Of a DNA stretch of 64,000 nucleotides, positions 41,890 through 50,585 are shown piece by piece; within the stretch, counting starts at the first letter, position 1, and every line of letters starts with the position of its first letter. Below the pieces are notes generated by a model, which was not told the origin of the DNA, searched no databases, and was given only the letters and a program-made list of their open reading frames with translations. Position numbers and translations under genes: made by a program. Source of the DNA: Streptomyces sp. NBC_00670 (GTDB taxonomy: Bacteria > Actinomycetota > Actinomycetes > Streptomycetales > Streptomycetaceae); NCBI RefSeq assembly GCF_036226765.1, contig NZ_CP109017.1:2123501-2187500 (forward strand), given 5' to 3'.

Positions 41890-42594
41890 TCAGCGCAGGT
41901 GTGACGTGTCGTTCAGGCCGCGGACGCTCGCGTTGCCGTCCGCGTAGTACGCCACTTCCGACAGCGACGCCGCCGACAGTTCCATGCGGAACAGCGCCTC
42001 GGGCGGGGCGCCCAGGGCGAGCCGTACGAGGGTCTTGATCGGCGTCACGTGGGAGACCAGCAGTACCGTGCGGCCCGCGTACGCCGTCACCAGCCGCCGC
42101 CGGGCCGCGTCCACCCGGCGGGCGACCTGCGCGAAGCTCTCGCCGCCGCCGGAGGGCCGGGCCCCGGGGTCGGCGAGCCAGGCGTCCATGTCCTCGGGGT
42201 GCCGGGCGCGCGCCTCGCCGAACGTGAGCCCTTCCCAGGCGCCGAAGTCGGTCTCGCGCAGGCCGGGTTCGACAGTGACGTCGAGCCCGAGCCGGGCGGC
42301 CACGGCGCCGGCGGTCTCGCGGCAGCGGGCCAGCGGGGAGGAGACCACGGCGTCCACCGTGCGGGGCGCGACGGCGAGCGCGGCGGCGGCCCGTTCGGCC
42401 TGCCGGCGGCCGGTCGCGGAGAGCGCGGGGTCGTCGCCGCCGCTGCCGGAGAACCGCTTGAGCGGGGTGAGCGGCGTCTCGCCGTGGCGGAGCAGGAGGA
42501 GGGTGCAGGGGGTGCCGAGGTCGGGGGGCGGGGTCGCGGAAACGACAGGGCGACGGCTGCCCCGCGGGCCGCCGTCCGTCCCGCCGGTGGACAC
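41890..42594 (-). CDS. Histidine phosphatase, apparently derived from an RNase HI-phosphatase fusion
   Basis: A ~234-residue protein. Residues ~35-225 form a histidine-phosphatase (phosphoglycerate-mutase-like) domain with LLLLRHGETPLTPLKRFSGS, SSPLARCRETA, LRETDFGAWEG and LLVSHVTPIK. In S. coelicolor the orthologue SCO2299 is twice as long, with an N-terminal RNase HI domain. Here only ~30 residues precede the phosphatase, and they read STGGTDGGPRGSR. That resembles the RNase HI opening motif DGGxRGNPG, suggesting an internal deletion. GTG 42594 is chosen; TTG 42600 is possible. The upstream gene ends 22 bases before it. Confidence 0.88.
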   Translation of the reverse strand: MSTGGTDGGPRGSRRPVVSATPPPDLGTPCTLLLLRHGETPLTPLKRFSGSGGDDPALSATGRRQAERAAAALAVAPRTVDAVVSSPLARCRETAGAVAARLGLDVTVEPGLRETDFGAWEGLTFGEARARHPEDMDAWLADPGARPSGGGESFAQVARRVDAARRRLVTAYAGRTVLLVSHVTPIKTLVRLALGAPPEALFRMELSAASLSEVAYYADGNASVRGLNDTSHLR

Positions 42595-42616
42595 GCTCAA
42601 CGCCCCCCGGCCGTCC

Positions 42617-43360
42617 CTACAGCCCCGACTCGGCCGTCCGCACCAGGATGCGGCGGCAGTTCTCGCAGCGTACGACCGTGTCCGGCGCCGCCGAGCGGAT
42701 CTCGTTCAGCTCGGTGATCGCCAGTTCCTGCCGGCAGCCCTGGCAGGAGCGCTGGTACAGCTTGGCCGCGCCGATACCGCCCTGCTGCTCGCGCAGCTTG
42801 TCGTACAGCTTGAGCAGGTCCCCCGGGACCGCGCCCGCGACGACCTCGCGCTCCTTCGTCACCGAGGCCGCCTCGCCGTCGAGCTCCTCGAAGGCGGCGT
42901 CCCGGCGCCCGGTCGCGTCGTCGATCTTCGACTGGACGGAGGCGACCCGCCCGCTCAGCTCGTCGGCCCGCTCCTGCGCGGACTCGCGGCGCTCCATGAC
43001 CTCCAGCACGACGTCCTCCAGGTCGCCCTGGCGCTTGGCGAGCGAGGCGATCTCGCGCTGGAGGTTCTCCAGGTCCTTGGGCGAGGTGACAGCGCCGGAG
43101 TCCAGGCGCTGCTGGTCGCGGGCGGCGCGGCTGCGCACCTGGTCCACGTCCTGCTCGGCCTTGGTCTGCTCGCGGGCGCAGTCGCTCTCCTCGGTCTGCG
43201 CGGCGACGAGCAGGTCGCGCAGCTGGGCGAGGTCCTTCGTCAGCGTCTCGATCTCGGCGTGTTCGGGCAGCGACTTCCGCTTGTGCGCCAGCTGCTGGAG
43301 GCGGACGTCCAGGGCCTGGACGTCGAGGAGACGGATCTGGTCGGCGGGCGCGGCGTTCAG
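42617..43360 (-). CDS. Zinc-ribbon coiled-coil protein (CT398-like)
   Basis: A 247-residue protein with a long coiled coil (~10-185, heptads rich in Leu/Glu/Arg/Gln). It ends in a C4 zinc ribbon: SCQGCRQEL and RCENCRRIL. It resembles the CT398/FlxH family, which acts as a scaffold in flagellar or secretion complexes elsewhere. No ATG, GTG or TTG is usable at the expected start. CTG 43360, preceded by GCAGGAG, opens MNAAPADQIRLLD and overlaps the Nif3 stop (CTGA), so a rare CTG start is likely. Confidence 0.85.
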   Translation of the reverse strand: MNAAPADQIRLLDVQALDVRLQQLAHKRKSLPEHAEIETLTKDLAQLRDLLVAAQTEESDCAREQTKAEQDVDQVRSRAARDQQRLDSGAVTSPKDLENLQREIASLAKRQGDLEDVVLEVMERRESAQERADELSGRVASVQSKIDDATGRRDAAFEELDGEAASVTKEREVVAGAVPGDLLKLYDKLREQQGGIGAAKLYQRSCQGCRQELAITELNEIRSAAPDTVVRCENCRRILVRTAESGL

Positions 43361-44217
43361 TTGGGGGCTCCTGCGGTGGTAGAGGTGGACGGGGTGGATG
43401 CCGCGTGGGCGGTCCAGGGGTCGGTGACCGTTTTGGAGACGTGGACGCGGAGGTCCCAGCCGTGCCGGTCGGAGATCTCGTCGAGCTGGCCGGCGGCCAG
43501 CTCGCACCAGGGCCACTCGGTGGCCCAGTGCGCCGCGTCGAGCAGCGCGAGAGGACTGTGGGCGCGGGCCTCGCTCGCCGGGTGGTGGCGCAGGTCCGCG
43601 GTGAGGAACGCGTCGACGCCGGCCGCCCGGACGTCGTCGAACAGGCTGTCGCCCGCGCCGCCGCTGACGGCGACCGTGCGGATCGTCGCCTCCGGGTCGC
43701 CGGCCACGCGGATGCCCTGCGCGGTCGCGGGCAGCCGTGCGGCGGCGTGCGCGGCGAACTCGCGGAGGGTGAGCGGGTGGTCGAGCGCGCAGATCCGGCC
43801 CAGGCCCCGGCGGCCCTCGGGGTCGGACGGGTCCGGTACGAGGGGGCGCACGACGCGCAGGTCGAGTGCGCCGGCGAGGGCGTCGCTCACGCCGGGGTCG
43901 GCGGTGTCGGCGTTGGTGTGGGCGACGTGCAGGGCGACGTCGTTCTTGATCAGGGTGTGCACGACGCGGCCCTTGAAGGTGGACGCCGCGACGGTCGTCG
44001 TACCGCGCAGGTAGAGGGGGTGGTGGGTGACGAGGAGGTCGGCGCGGAGGCGGATCGCCTCGTCGGCGACTTCCTGGACCGGGTCCACGGCGAACAGGAC
44101 GCGGGTGACCTCGCGGTCCGGGTCGCCCACGACCGTGCCGACCGCGTCCCAGGACTCCGCGCGGGTGGCGGGCCAGAGGGTTTCCAGCGCGGCGATGACT
44201 TCTGCGAGACGGGGCAC
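43357..44217 (-). CDS. Nif3-like dinuclear metal centre protein
   Basis: A 286-residue hexamer-forming protein of the Nif3/YbgI/DUF34 family. Metal-site residues are visible in LVTHHPLYLRG, VAHTNADTADPGVSDALA and LTADLRHHPA. Its biochemical role is not settled; GTP cyclohydrolase-like hydrolase activity has been reported for some members. GTG 44217 (VPRLAEVIAALE) matches the family start. It is first in an operon with the zinc-ribbon and histidine-phosphatase genes. Confidence 0.9.
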   Translation of the reverse strand: MPRLAEVIAALETLWPATRAESWDAVGTVVGDPDREVTRVLFAVDPVQEVADEAIRLRADLLVTHHPLYLRGTTTVAASTFKGRVVHTLIKNDVALHVAHTNADTADPGVSDALAGALDLRVVRPLVPDPSDPEGRRGLGRICALDHPLTLREFAAHAAARLPATAQGIRVAGDPEATIRTVAVSGGAGDSLFDDVRAAGVDAFLTADLRHHPASEARAHSPLALLDAAHWATEWPWCELAAGQLDEISDRHGWDLRVHVSKTVTDPWTAHAASTPSTSTTAGAPN

Positions 44218-44623
44218 GGGCAAAGCGTACCCAGACGCTGCCGCGGGGGCTGGCGGGGATGGGCTCGCCCGGGGGTGGGACGGAGCCGTGGCAGGGGCTG
44301 CGCCCCTCCTACCCCATGGGCGCCTACTGGCTCGGGGCTCGTTGTGCGTGGGCGGGTGCGGGTGGGTCGTGGTTGATCGCGCAGTTCCTCGCGCCCCTGG
44401 GTAGCTCGGGGTTGCCCCTGGTGTGGGACGTGCGGGTTGCGTGGTCGCGCCCGCGCGGCGGAGCTGCGGATCGGCACCGCCGCGCGCCCCTTGCGTGCCC
44501 CAGCACATGAGGGAGCCGTTGCCTGGAGAAACCGTTCTTCGGTACCCGTATGTGTGAAAGCGGGGGGTCGGCGGGGGTGAGGGGTGGGTGGGAAAACTAG
44601 CGTCCTTGCCGGAGGTGACCGAA
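44218..44623. other. 406-base intergenic region with no gene seen
   Basis: Reading both strands gives no coding sequence of quality. It contains the common-looking Streptomyces repeat at 44337-44398 and several short GC hairpins. The last ~100 bases are less GC-rich and probably hold the promoter of the gene at 44624. Confidence 0.6.
44337..44398. repeat. Streptomyces-type intergenic repeat
   Basis: The segment GCTCGTTGTGCGTGGGCGGG...TGATCGCGCAGTTCCTCGCG matches, from general familiarity, a sequence found in many Streptomyces intergenic gaps (usually ending TTCCCCGCGCCCC). It is given here as a likely dispersed repeat; only one copy lies in this window. Confidence 0.55.
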
Positions 44624-46012
44624 ATGATGACGGCCAGTGCCTCCCCCGGGGTCGCCGTACGCGGGTCCGGGGGTTCCGTTTCGCCCAGCCCGAAGGCACC
44701 GTCTCCCCCACCGCCCCCGGCCGGGTCCCCGAGCCCCTGCGTGCTCGCCGCCGACGGGTCCTACGCCGCCCGGCTGGCCGGGCACCCCGCGTCCCGGTAC
44801 GCCGAGCGCTGGACGCTGGACGGCCCGGAGCCGTACGCCGTGCCGCTCCCGACCGGGCAGCCGGAGGAGCCCGGCGCCGAGGTGCTGCCGCTGACCGACG
44901 GCCGGGTGCTGGTGCACCGGGCCGCGGACGACGCCCGGCACACGTTCTCCCTGCTGTACCCGACCGGCCCCGGCACCGGAGAGCTCGCGCTCGGCTCGGT
45001 CGAGTGCCCGGACCCCGGCACCGTCCTGCGGCTGCTGCCGCCCTCCCCGGCCGGCACCAGGGCCTACGCCCTCGCCGCCGGTCCGGAGTCCACCGCGGTG
45101 TGGCTGATCGCGGGCGGCGACTTCGGGCCCGAGCACCTCGCCGAGGTGCCGGGCCACTGCTCGGGCGGGGTGTGGCTGGACACCACCGGCCGGATGCTGG
45201 CCCTGGACCGCACCCGGGACGGCCGTACGAAGACGGTGGTCGTGGACCTGGAGCGGGGCGGCGAGATGTCGCCGCTGCTCCAGATCGCGGACGACAGCGA
45301 CGACCGGCTGCTGCTCGCCGACGCCGACAGCGGACTGCTGCTGATCCGCTCCGACGCCCCCTCCCCCGGCCGGGAGCGGCTCGGCTGGGGCGTACTGGGC
45401 AGCACGCTGCCGGTCAGGTTCCCGGAGTCCCTGCGGGTCGAGGGGTGCGCGGTGACACCGTTCGCGATCCAGCCGGGGCAGATCCTGACGCCGGAGGCCT
45501 GTGCGGTGGCGCTGCGGGTCGACGGGGCGGGCGGCTCCTGGCTCGGCCTGTGGCGCCCCGCCGAGCGACGGCTCCAGCACGTTCCGGCGCCCGAGGGCTG
45601 GCTGCCGGGCACCGGGCGGTGGACCCGCGAGGGCGAGCTGCACCTGCCCTGTGCGACGGCCGCGGCCCCCTGCTCGGTGGCCCGGCTGACGGCGCCGGTG
45701 GCGCTGCCCGCGCCGTCCGCTTCCGTCGCGGAAGCGTCACAGCGCCGTAACTCTTCGTCCCCGCCCGAGGGCGGCGAGGGAGCGGCGCACGGCCCGGGAA
45801 CCCACGCGCCCGAGGGCTCCCACGCGCCCCCGGAGGCGGCCGGTCCGACCACCCGTCCGGTGCCGTTGCAGCAGGCCCCGCTGGGTGCGGCGCGGCCCCG
45901 CGAGTCGCCCCGACAGGCCCCGCCGGAAGGGGAGTCGGAACCGCCCGAAGGAGGCTCGCCGAAGCCTGCCCGCCATGTGGTCGTCACTGCGGTTGTCAGT
46001 GACGCCCGATAG
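44624..46012 (+). CDS. Uncharacterised protein, probable beta-propeller-like
   Basis: A 462-residue protein with no family I can name. The first ~40 residues and the last ~90 are Pro/Ser/Gly-rich and disordered. The middle (~40-370) repeats short beta-strand blocks of the form VLVHRAADD, AVWLIAGGDF, RMLALDRTRDG and LLLIRSD, spaced about 45 residues, as in seven-bladed propellers. ATG 44624 follows GGAGG by eight bases. No signal peptide or membrane helix is seen. Confidence 0.7.
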   Translation: MMTASASPGVAVRGSGGSVSPSPKAPSPPPPPAGSPSPCVLAADGSYAARLAGHPASRYAERWTLDGPEPYAVPLPTGQPEEPGAEVLPLTDGRVLVHRAADDARHTFSLLYPTGPGTGELALGSVECPDPGTVLRLLPPSPAGTRAYALAAGPESTAVWLIAGGDFGPEHLAEVPGHCSGGVWLDTTGRMLALDRTRDGRTKTVVVDLERGGEMSPLLQIADDSDDRLLLADADSGLLLIRSDAPSPGRERLGWGVLGSTLPVRFPESLRVEGCAVTPFAIQPGQILTPEACAVALRVDGAGGSWLGLWRPAERRLQHVPAPEGWLPGTGRWTREGELHLPCATAAAPCSVARLTAPVALPAPSASVAEASQRRNSSSPPEGGEGAAHGPGTHAPEGSHAPPEAAGPTTRPVPLQQAPLGAARPRESPRQAPPEGESEPPEGGSPKPARHVVVTAVVSDAR

Positions 46013-46060
46013 GATCACCCGGCTGTACGAAGGATCTTTTCTACGGGGTGAAGACTTCCC

Positions 46061-46219
46061 ATGAGCGACATCAGCACCAGCACGCAGCCGCCCGGCACCG
46101 AGGGTGACGAGGCGACGGGGCACGGCCGGCACCGGGGTCAGGTCTCCGCGCAGGAGGCGGAGACTCAGCCGCGTGGCCGGCACCGCCGGGAGGGCGAGGA
46201 GTCCTCCCACGCGGCCTGA
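46061..46219 (+). CDS. Small hydrophilic protein with repeated GRHR motif (52 aa)
   Basis: A 52-residue peptide, MSDISTSTQPPGTEGDEATG... Two similar blocks, GHGRHRGQ and RGRHRREG, are separated by an acidic Gln/Glu segment. It has no Cys and no hydrophobic core, so it is probably disordered. GGGGTGAAG lies upstream of the ATG and a terminator follows. Composition and codon use are coding-like, but the function is unknown. Confidence 0.55.
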   Translation: MSDISTSTQPPGTEGDEATGHGRHRGQVSAQEAETQPRGRHRREGEESSHAA

Positions 46220-46241
46220 CGCCGCCCCGCCGGACGCCGAT

Positions 46242-46276
46242 CGGCCCCGCTCGTACGTTCGTCACGGGCGGGGCCG
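46242..46276. terminator. Bidirectional terminator
   Basis: CGGCCCCGC (46242-46250) pairs with GCGGGGCCG (46268-46276). It sits between the convergent small gene and the MaoC gene. Confidence 0.65.
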
Positions 46277-46302
46277 TCGCATGTCTTCGGGAGAGCGCCG
46301 GT

Positions 46303-47169
46303 TCAGGAGTGGGTGACGGTCGTGTCCGCGAGGACGGGGGCCTCCGCCCGTTCCACCGCGCTCACCGTCACCCGTACCGCCCCTTCCGCGCCCCGCGCCC
46401 GCCACATGCGGACGCGCAGGGTCTCCCCCGGGTACGCCACCCCGGCGAACCGTGTCGTGTAGGCGCGGACCCGGGTGACGTCGCCGTCGAGCAGCGTGTC
46501 GACGACCGCCTTGAGCGTCATGCCGTACGTGCACAGCCCGTGCAGCACGGGCCGTTCGAATCCGGCGCGGGCGGCGAACTCCGGGTCGGCGTGGAGCGGG
46601 TTGAGGTCGCCGGTCAGGCGGTAGAGCAGCGCCTGGTCCTCGCGCACCGGACGGTCGACGGTGACGTCCGGGGTGCCGGACGGCGGCTCGATGCGGGCGG
46701 AGGGGCCGCGCTCGCCGCCCCAGCCGCCCTCCCCGCGTACGTGGACCCGCGCCTCGTCGGTCCACAGCGGCCCCTCGGCGTCGGCCACGTCGGTGCGCAG
46801 GACCAGCAGGGCCGCGCGGCCCTTGTCGTACGCCGCGGTGATCCGCGAGGTGGCGACGGCACGGCCCGTGACGGGGAGCGGACGGTGGACGGTGAGGTCC
46901 TGACCGGCGTGCAGGACGTGGGCGAGGTCGACGTCGACGCCGGGGACGGAGAGGGCGGCGATCACGCCGGGCTCGCCGCCGCCCGCGACGGTGGCGAAGC
47001 CCGGCAGGACGTGCAGCCGGGTCTCCAGGGTGTAGCGCAGCTCGCCGGGGTCGGTGGGCGGGGCGCCCGCGCCGAGGGCGAGGTGGTAGAGCTGCACGTC
47101 CTTGGCGGTCCAGGCGATCTCGCGGGTGCGGGGCGCGGCGGCGAGGGCCCGGGCGGCGTCGAGGGGCAT
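46303..47169 (-). CDS. MaoC-family dehydratase (double hot-dog)
   Basis: A 288-residue enoyl-CoA hydratase-2-type protein. The N-terminal half is a degenerate hot dog. The C-terminal half holds the catalytic hydratase-2 motif: YRLTGDLNPLHADPEFAARA followed by GFERPVLHGLCTYG, with Asp and His in place. Enzymes of this kind hydrate 2-enoyl-CoA in fatty-acid or PHA pathways. It is divergent from the ABC exporter gene at 47327. Confidence 0.88.
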   Translation of the reverse strand: MPLDAARALAAAPRTREIAWTAKDVQLYHLALGAGAPPTDPGELRYTLETRLHVLPGFATVAGGGEPGVIAALSVPGVDVDLAHVLHAGQDLTVHRPLPVTGRAVATSRITAAYDKGRAALLVLRTDVADAEGPLWTDEARVHVRGEGGWGGERGPSARIEPPSGTPDVTVDRPVREDQALLYRLTGDLNPLHADPEFAARAGFERPVLHGLCTYGMTLKAVVDTLLDGDVTRVRAYTTRFAGVAYPGETLRVRMWRARGAEGAVRVTVSAVERAEAPVLADTTVTHS

Positions 47170-47326
47170 GGGGGCGGCTCCTGGGGTGGGGAGGCCTTCG
47201 GGCTCGGGAAGCCTCGGAAGCCGGGGGCGCTTCGGGAATTTCTCCCGGGGACCCATGACATTTGTCCCGGCGAAGAGCGTACGACCGACACTGCCGCCGG
47301 CCGCCCGGCGCCCCTACCTTCGAATC

Positions 47327-48442
47327 ATGACCACGACCGAGGGCACGACGACGACAGCGGCCGGTGCGCCCGCGCCGGCACCCACGTCCGCCGCGCAGGT
47401 GCGCGACGCGACCGCGCGGGTGCACGACGCCGGCGCGCGGGCGGACCTCCCGGCGGGGCTCGCCGCCGTCTCCTTCACCGGAGCCGTCAAGACCTTCGGG
47501 GCGGTCCGTGCCGTCGCCGGGATCGACCTGGAGATACGGCGGGGCGAGACCGTCGCGCTGCTGGGCCGCAACGGCGCCGGCAAGTCCACCGCGATATCCC
47601 TGCTGCTGGGACTGAACACACCGGACGGCGGCGCGGTCGAGCTGTTCGGCGGCTCCCCGGAGGCCGCGGTGCGGGCCGGTCGGGTCGGGGCGATGCTCCA
47701 GGAGGCGCGGGCCGTGCCCCGGGTCACGGTGCGGGAGCTGGTCTCCTTCGTGGCCGGCCGGTATCCGGCACCGCTCCCCGTCGCCGAGGCGCTGGAGCTG
47801 GCCGGGATCGGGGAGCTCGCCGGGCGGCGGGTGGACCGGCTGTCCGGCGGACAGACCCAGCGGGTGCGGTTCGCCGTGGCGCTGGCGGGCAACCCCGAGC
47901 TGCTGGTCCTCGACGAGCCCACGGCCGCGCTCGACGTGGAGGCGCGGCACGCGTTCTGGGCGTCGATGCGGGCCCGCGCCCGGCACGGCCGGACGGTGCT
48001 GTTCTCCACGCACTACCTGGAGGAGGCCGACGCGCACGCCGACCGGATAGTCGTCGTCGACCACGGCCGGATCGTCGCCGACGGCACCGCCGAGCAGCTC
48101 AAGCGCGCGGCGGGCGGCACCCTCGTCGCCTTCGACCTCGCGGGGGACGACGTCCGGGAGCTGGAGTCGCTGCCGGGCGTGCGGTCGGTGGAGGTGCGCG
48201 GGGAGCGGGCGCGGCTGCGCACCGACGACTCGGACGCGACAGTGGTGGCACTGGCGCGGCGGAACGCGATACGCCGCCTGGAAGTCGTCCCGGCCTCCCT
48301 GGACGAGGCGTTTCTGGCGCTGACGGCGGACGGGACGGCGGGTGAGACGGCGGACGGGACAGGGGACGAACCGGCTCACGCGGTTGACAAGGCTGACGTG
48401 GCTCGCGAGGGCGGGCCGCGACGGGGGACGGAGACGGACTGA
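47327..48442 (+). CDS. ABC-2 type exporter ATPase
   Basis: A 371-residue ATPase. A ~45-residue Thr/Ala/Pro-rich tail precedes a DrrA-type ABC domain: Walker A LLGRNGAGKST, Q-loop MLQEARAVPR, signature RLSGGQTQRVRFA, Walker B LLVLDEPTAALD and H-loop FSTHYLEE. Residues ~275-350 form a C-terminal regulatory fold with EVVPASLDEAFLAL. A -10-like TACCTT (47315-47320) ends 7 bases before the ATG, so the mRNA may be leaderless. It overlaps the permease gene by one base (TGATG). Confidence 0.9.
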   Translation: MTTTEGTTTTAAGAPAPAPTSAAQVRDATARVHDAGARADLPAGLAAVSFTGAVKTFGAVRAVAGIDLEIRRGETVALLGRNGAGKSTAISLLLGLNTPDGGAVELFGGSPEAAVRAGRVGAMLQEARAVPRVTVRELVSFVAGRYPAPLPVAEALELAGIGELAGRRVDRLSGGQTQRVRFAVALAGNPELLVLDEPTAALDVEARHAFWASMRARARHGRTVLFSTHYLEEADAHADRIVVVDHGRIVADGTAEQLKRAAGGTLVAFDLAGDDVRELESLPGVRSVEVRGERARLRTDDSDATVVALARRNAIRRLEVVPASLDEAFLALTADGTAGETADGTGDEPAHAVDKADVAREGGPRRGTETD

Positions 48443-49161
48443 TGTGGGACTACCTGCGGCTCGAGGTGCGCCGGACGCTGCGTGACGTCGGCTTCGTCAT
48501 CGGCGGGGTCGTGATGCCGGTGATGATGTACCTGCTCTTCACCAACATCGGCGGCGCCGCCGACGGCGGCTGGAAGGCCGCCGCGATGGTCGGCATGGCG
48601 GCGTACGGCGCGGTCGGCTCCGCGCTCAACACCGGTGGCGGGGTCGCCGAGGACCGGGCGATCGGCTGGCTGCGCCAGCTCCGGGTGACGCCGATGACAC
48701 CGCGCCAGGTGGTGCTGGGCCGGGCGCTGACCGGCGGGGTGACGGTACTGCCGGCGATCGTCGCGGTGCTGCTCGCGGGCGGTCTCGTCAACGGGGTACG
48801 GCTCGGGGCGTGGCAGTGGGCGGTGATCGCGCTGCTGCTGTGGCTGGGGTCGGTGCCGTTCACGCTCCTCGGGCTGGGCAACGGCTACCGGCTGACCGCG
48901 CAGACCACGGGCGTGGCGAACATGGTGTGCAACCTGGGGCTCGCGGTGGTCGGCGGGCTGTGGTTCCCCGTGGAGCTGTTCCCGCACTGGCTGCGCTCGA
49001 TATCCGCGTACACGCCGACCAACCGCTTCGCCCAGCTCGGCACGGCGGTGGCCGACGGACACGCGCCGGCGACCGGGGCCGTGCTCGTCCTGACGGTCTG
49101 GCTGCTGGTGTTCGGCGGCTACGCCGTACTGGCCTACCGCCGGACCGGACGGACCGTCTGA
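48442..49161 (+). CDS. ABC-2 type exporter permease
   Basis: A 239-residue, six-helix ABC-2 permease. NTGGGVAEDRAIGWLRQLRVTP is the coupling segment seen in DrrB-type subunits, and GLWFPVELFPHWLRSISAYTP is the conserved ABC-2 loop. It forms an exporter with the upstream ATPase. The two-component genes that follow on the same strand suggest control by envelope stress or an antibiotic. Confidence 0.9.
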   Translation: MWDYLRLEVRRTLRDVGFVIGGVVMPVMMYLLFTNIGGAADGGWKAAAMVGMAAYGAVGSALNTGGGVAEDRAIGWLRQLRVTPMTPRQVVLGRALTGGVTVLPAIVAVLLAGGLVNGVRLGAWQWAVIALLLWLGSVPFTLLGLGNGYRLTAQTTGVANMVCNLGLAVVGGLWFPVELFPHWLRSISAYTPTNRFAQLGTAVADGHAPATGAVLVLTVWLLVFGGYAVLAYRRTGRTV

Positions 49162-49221
49162 TCCGCCGTCCCCACCCGACCTGCCTGACCGGCCCACCCG
49201 ACCTGCCTGGGAGTACGGAAC

Positions 49222-50532
49222 ATGAGCTGGATGCGGAGCGTCTCCTGCCAATGGCGGGCGTGGCGGGCGGCACGCGCGGCCTGGCGGGAGGACTGGAAAC
49301 GGACGCGGACCGAGTACCGGGCCGCCCGGAAGGCCGGGCGGGCGCCCGAGACCCCGGGCCCCCCGCCCACCGGCTTCACGCTGCTGCCGTGGCTGCTGAT
49401 GGGGATGGGCGCGTTCTCCAATCTGTTCCAGGGCGAGACGCCCAACGCGTGGATCGGGGCCCTGGGGCTGCTGGCCTTCAACTCGCTGTACATCTACGTG
49501 GTGTTCCGCGCCTTCCACGCGGTGGCGCGCGAGGCCCGCTCCACGCGCCTCGCGTTGGTGCTGATGGGGCTGGTGACCTGCGGCCTGGCCATCGGGTACG
49601 GCGGCAACTGGCTGCTGTTCTTCCCGCTGCTCGGGCTGGCGACGGGGGCGGTGGTGCGGGGGCCGTGGCTCGGCAGACACGCCCTCGGGCTGACCGCGCT
49701 GGCGACCGTAGTCGCCGGACTGCGCGAGGGCTGGGACGCCATCGGCGTCTCCTACGGCACGTTCCTGTCGACGATGGTGACGGCCGCGATCCTCTCCCTG
49801 TCGGAGGCGGTCCGGCAGTTGCGGGCGGCACGGGAGGAACTGGCGCGGCGGGCGGTGGAGGAGGAGCGGCTGCGGTTCTCCCGTGATCTGCACGATCTGC
49901 TCGGGCACACGCTGTCGGTGATCGTCGTCAAGTCGGAGGCCGCGCGCCGGCTGGCCCCGCGGAATCTGGAGGCGGCGCTGGCGCAGGTCACCGACATCGA
50001 GTCGGTCGGCAGACAGGCGCTGACCGAGATCCGGGAGGCGGTGACCGGGTACCGCGAGGGCAGTCTCGCCACCGAGCTGGACCGGGCGTCCTCGGCGCTG
50101 ACCGCGGCCGGCATCGAGCCCGTCGTCCGGCGGTCGGGGCCGCCGCTGGCGCCGGCGACGGAGGCGCTGCTGGGCTGGGTGGTGCGCGAGGCGGTCACCA
50201 ACGCGGTGCGGCACAGCGGGGCGCGGCGGTGCGAGATAGCCGTCGACGGGTCGTCGTCGGCCGAGCGGATCCGGCTGACGGTCACCGACGACGGGGGCGG
50301 TGGCGGGGGCGGGGAGGCGGCCGGCGGGGGCGGGGCCTCGGGCGGCGGTACCGGTCTGAAGGGGCTGACCGAGCGCCTCGCGACGGCGGGCGGCTCGCTG
50401 CGGGCCGGCCCCTCGCCGCGCGGCGGCTTCACGGTCACCGCCGAACTCCCCCGGGATCCGGAGGGGGTGGCGGAGCCGTCCAGGAGCGGAACGGAGGGTA
50501 CGGCCGCGGCCGCGGCGTCCGGGGCCGTGTGA
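49222..50532 (+). CDS. Sensor histidine kinase (NarL-type, HisKA_3)
   Basis: A 436-residue kinase. A basic cytosolic start (~1-50) is followed by about five membrane helices (~52-190). Then comes HisKA_3 with FSRDLHDLLGHTLSVI (phosphoacceptor His about 224) and an HATPase domain (REAVTNAVRHSGARRCE, VTDDGGGGG, GTGLKGLTERLA). The ATP lid contains a Gly-rich insertion. There is no extracellular domain, so sensing is likely in the membrane, as in LiaS/DesK-like kinases. It lies 60 bases after the ABC permease. Confidence 0.9.
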   Translation: MSWMRSVSCQWRAWRAARAAWREDWKRTRTEYRAARKAGRAPETPGPPPTGFTLLPWLLMGMGAFSNLFQGETPNAWIGALGLLAFNSLYIYVVFRAFHAVAREARSTRLALVLMGLVTCGLAIGYGGNWLLFFPLLGLATGAVVRGPWLGRHALGLTALATVVAGLREGWDAIGVSYGTFLSTMVTAAILSLSEAVRQLRAAREELARRAVEEERLRFSRDLHDLLGHTLSVIVVKSEAARRLAPRNLEAALAQVTDIESVGRQALTEIREAVTGYREGSLATELDRASSALTAAGIEPVVRRSGPPLAPATEALLGWVVREAVTNAVRHSGARRCEIAVDGSSSAERIRLTVTDDGGGGGGGEAAGGGGASGGGTGLKGLTERLATAGGSLRAGPSPRGGFTVTAELPRDPEGVAEPSRSGTEGTAAAAASGAV

Positions 50533-50585
50533 CCGGCCGGCCGTGCCGCTCGCTCGGTCACACGCCCGTTCCCTACTCTTGGGCC

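Noticed and set aside
46061..46219. Lanthipeptide-type RiPP precursor
   Set aside because: The peptide has no Cys, and no modification enzyme gene is adjacent.
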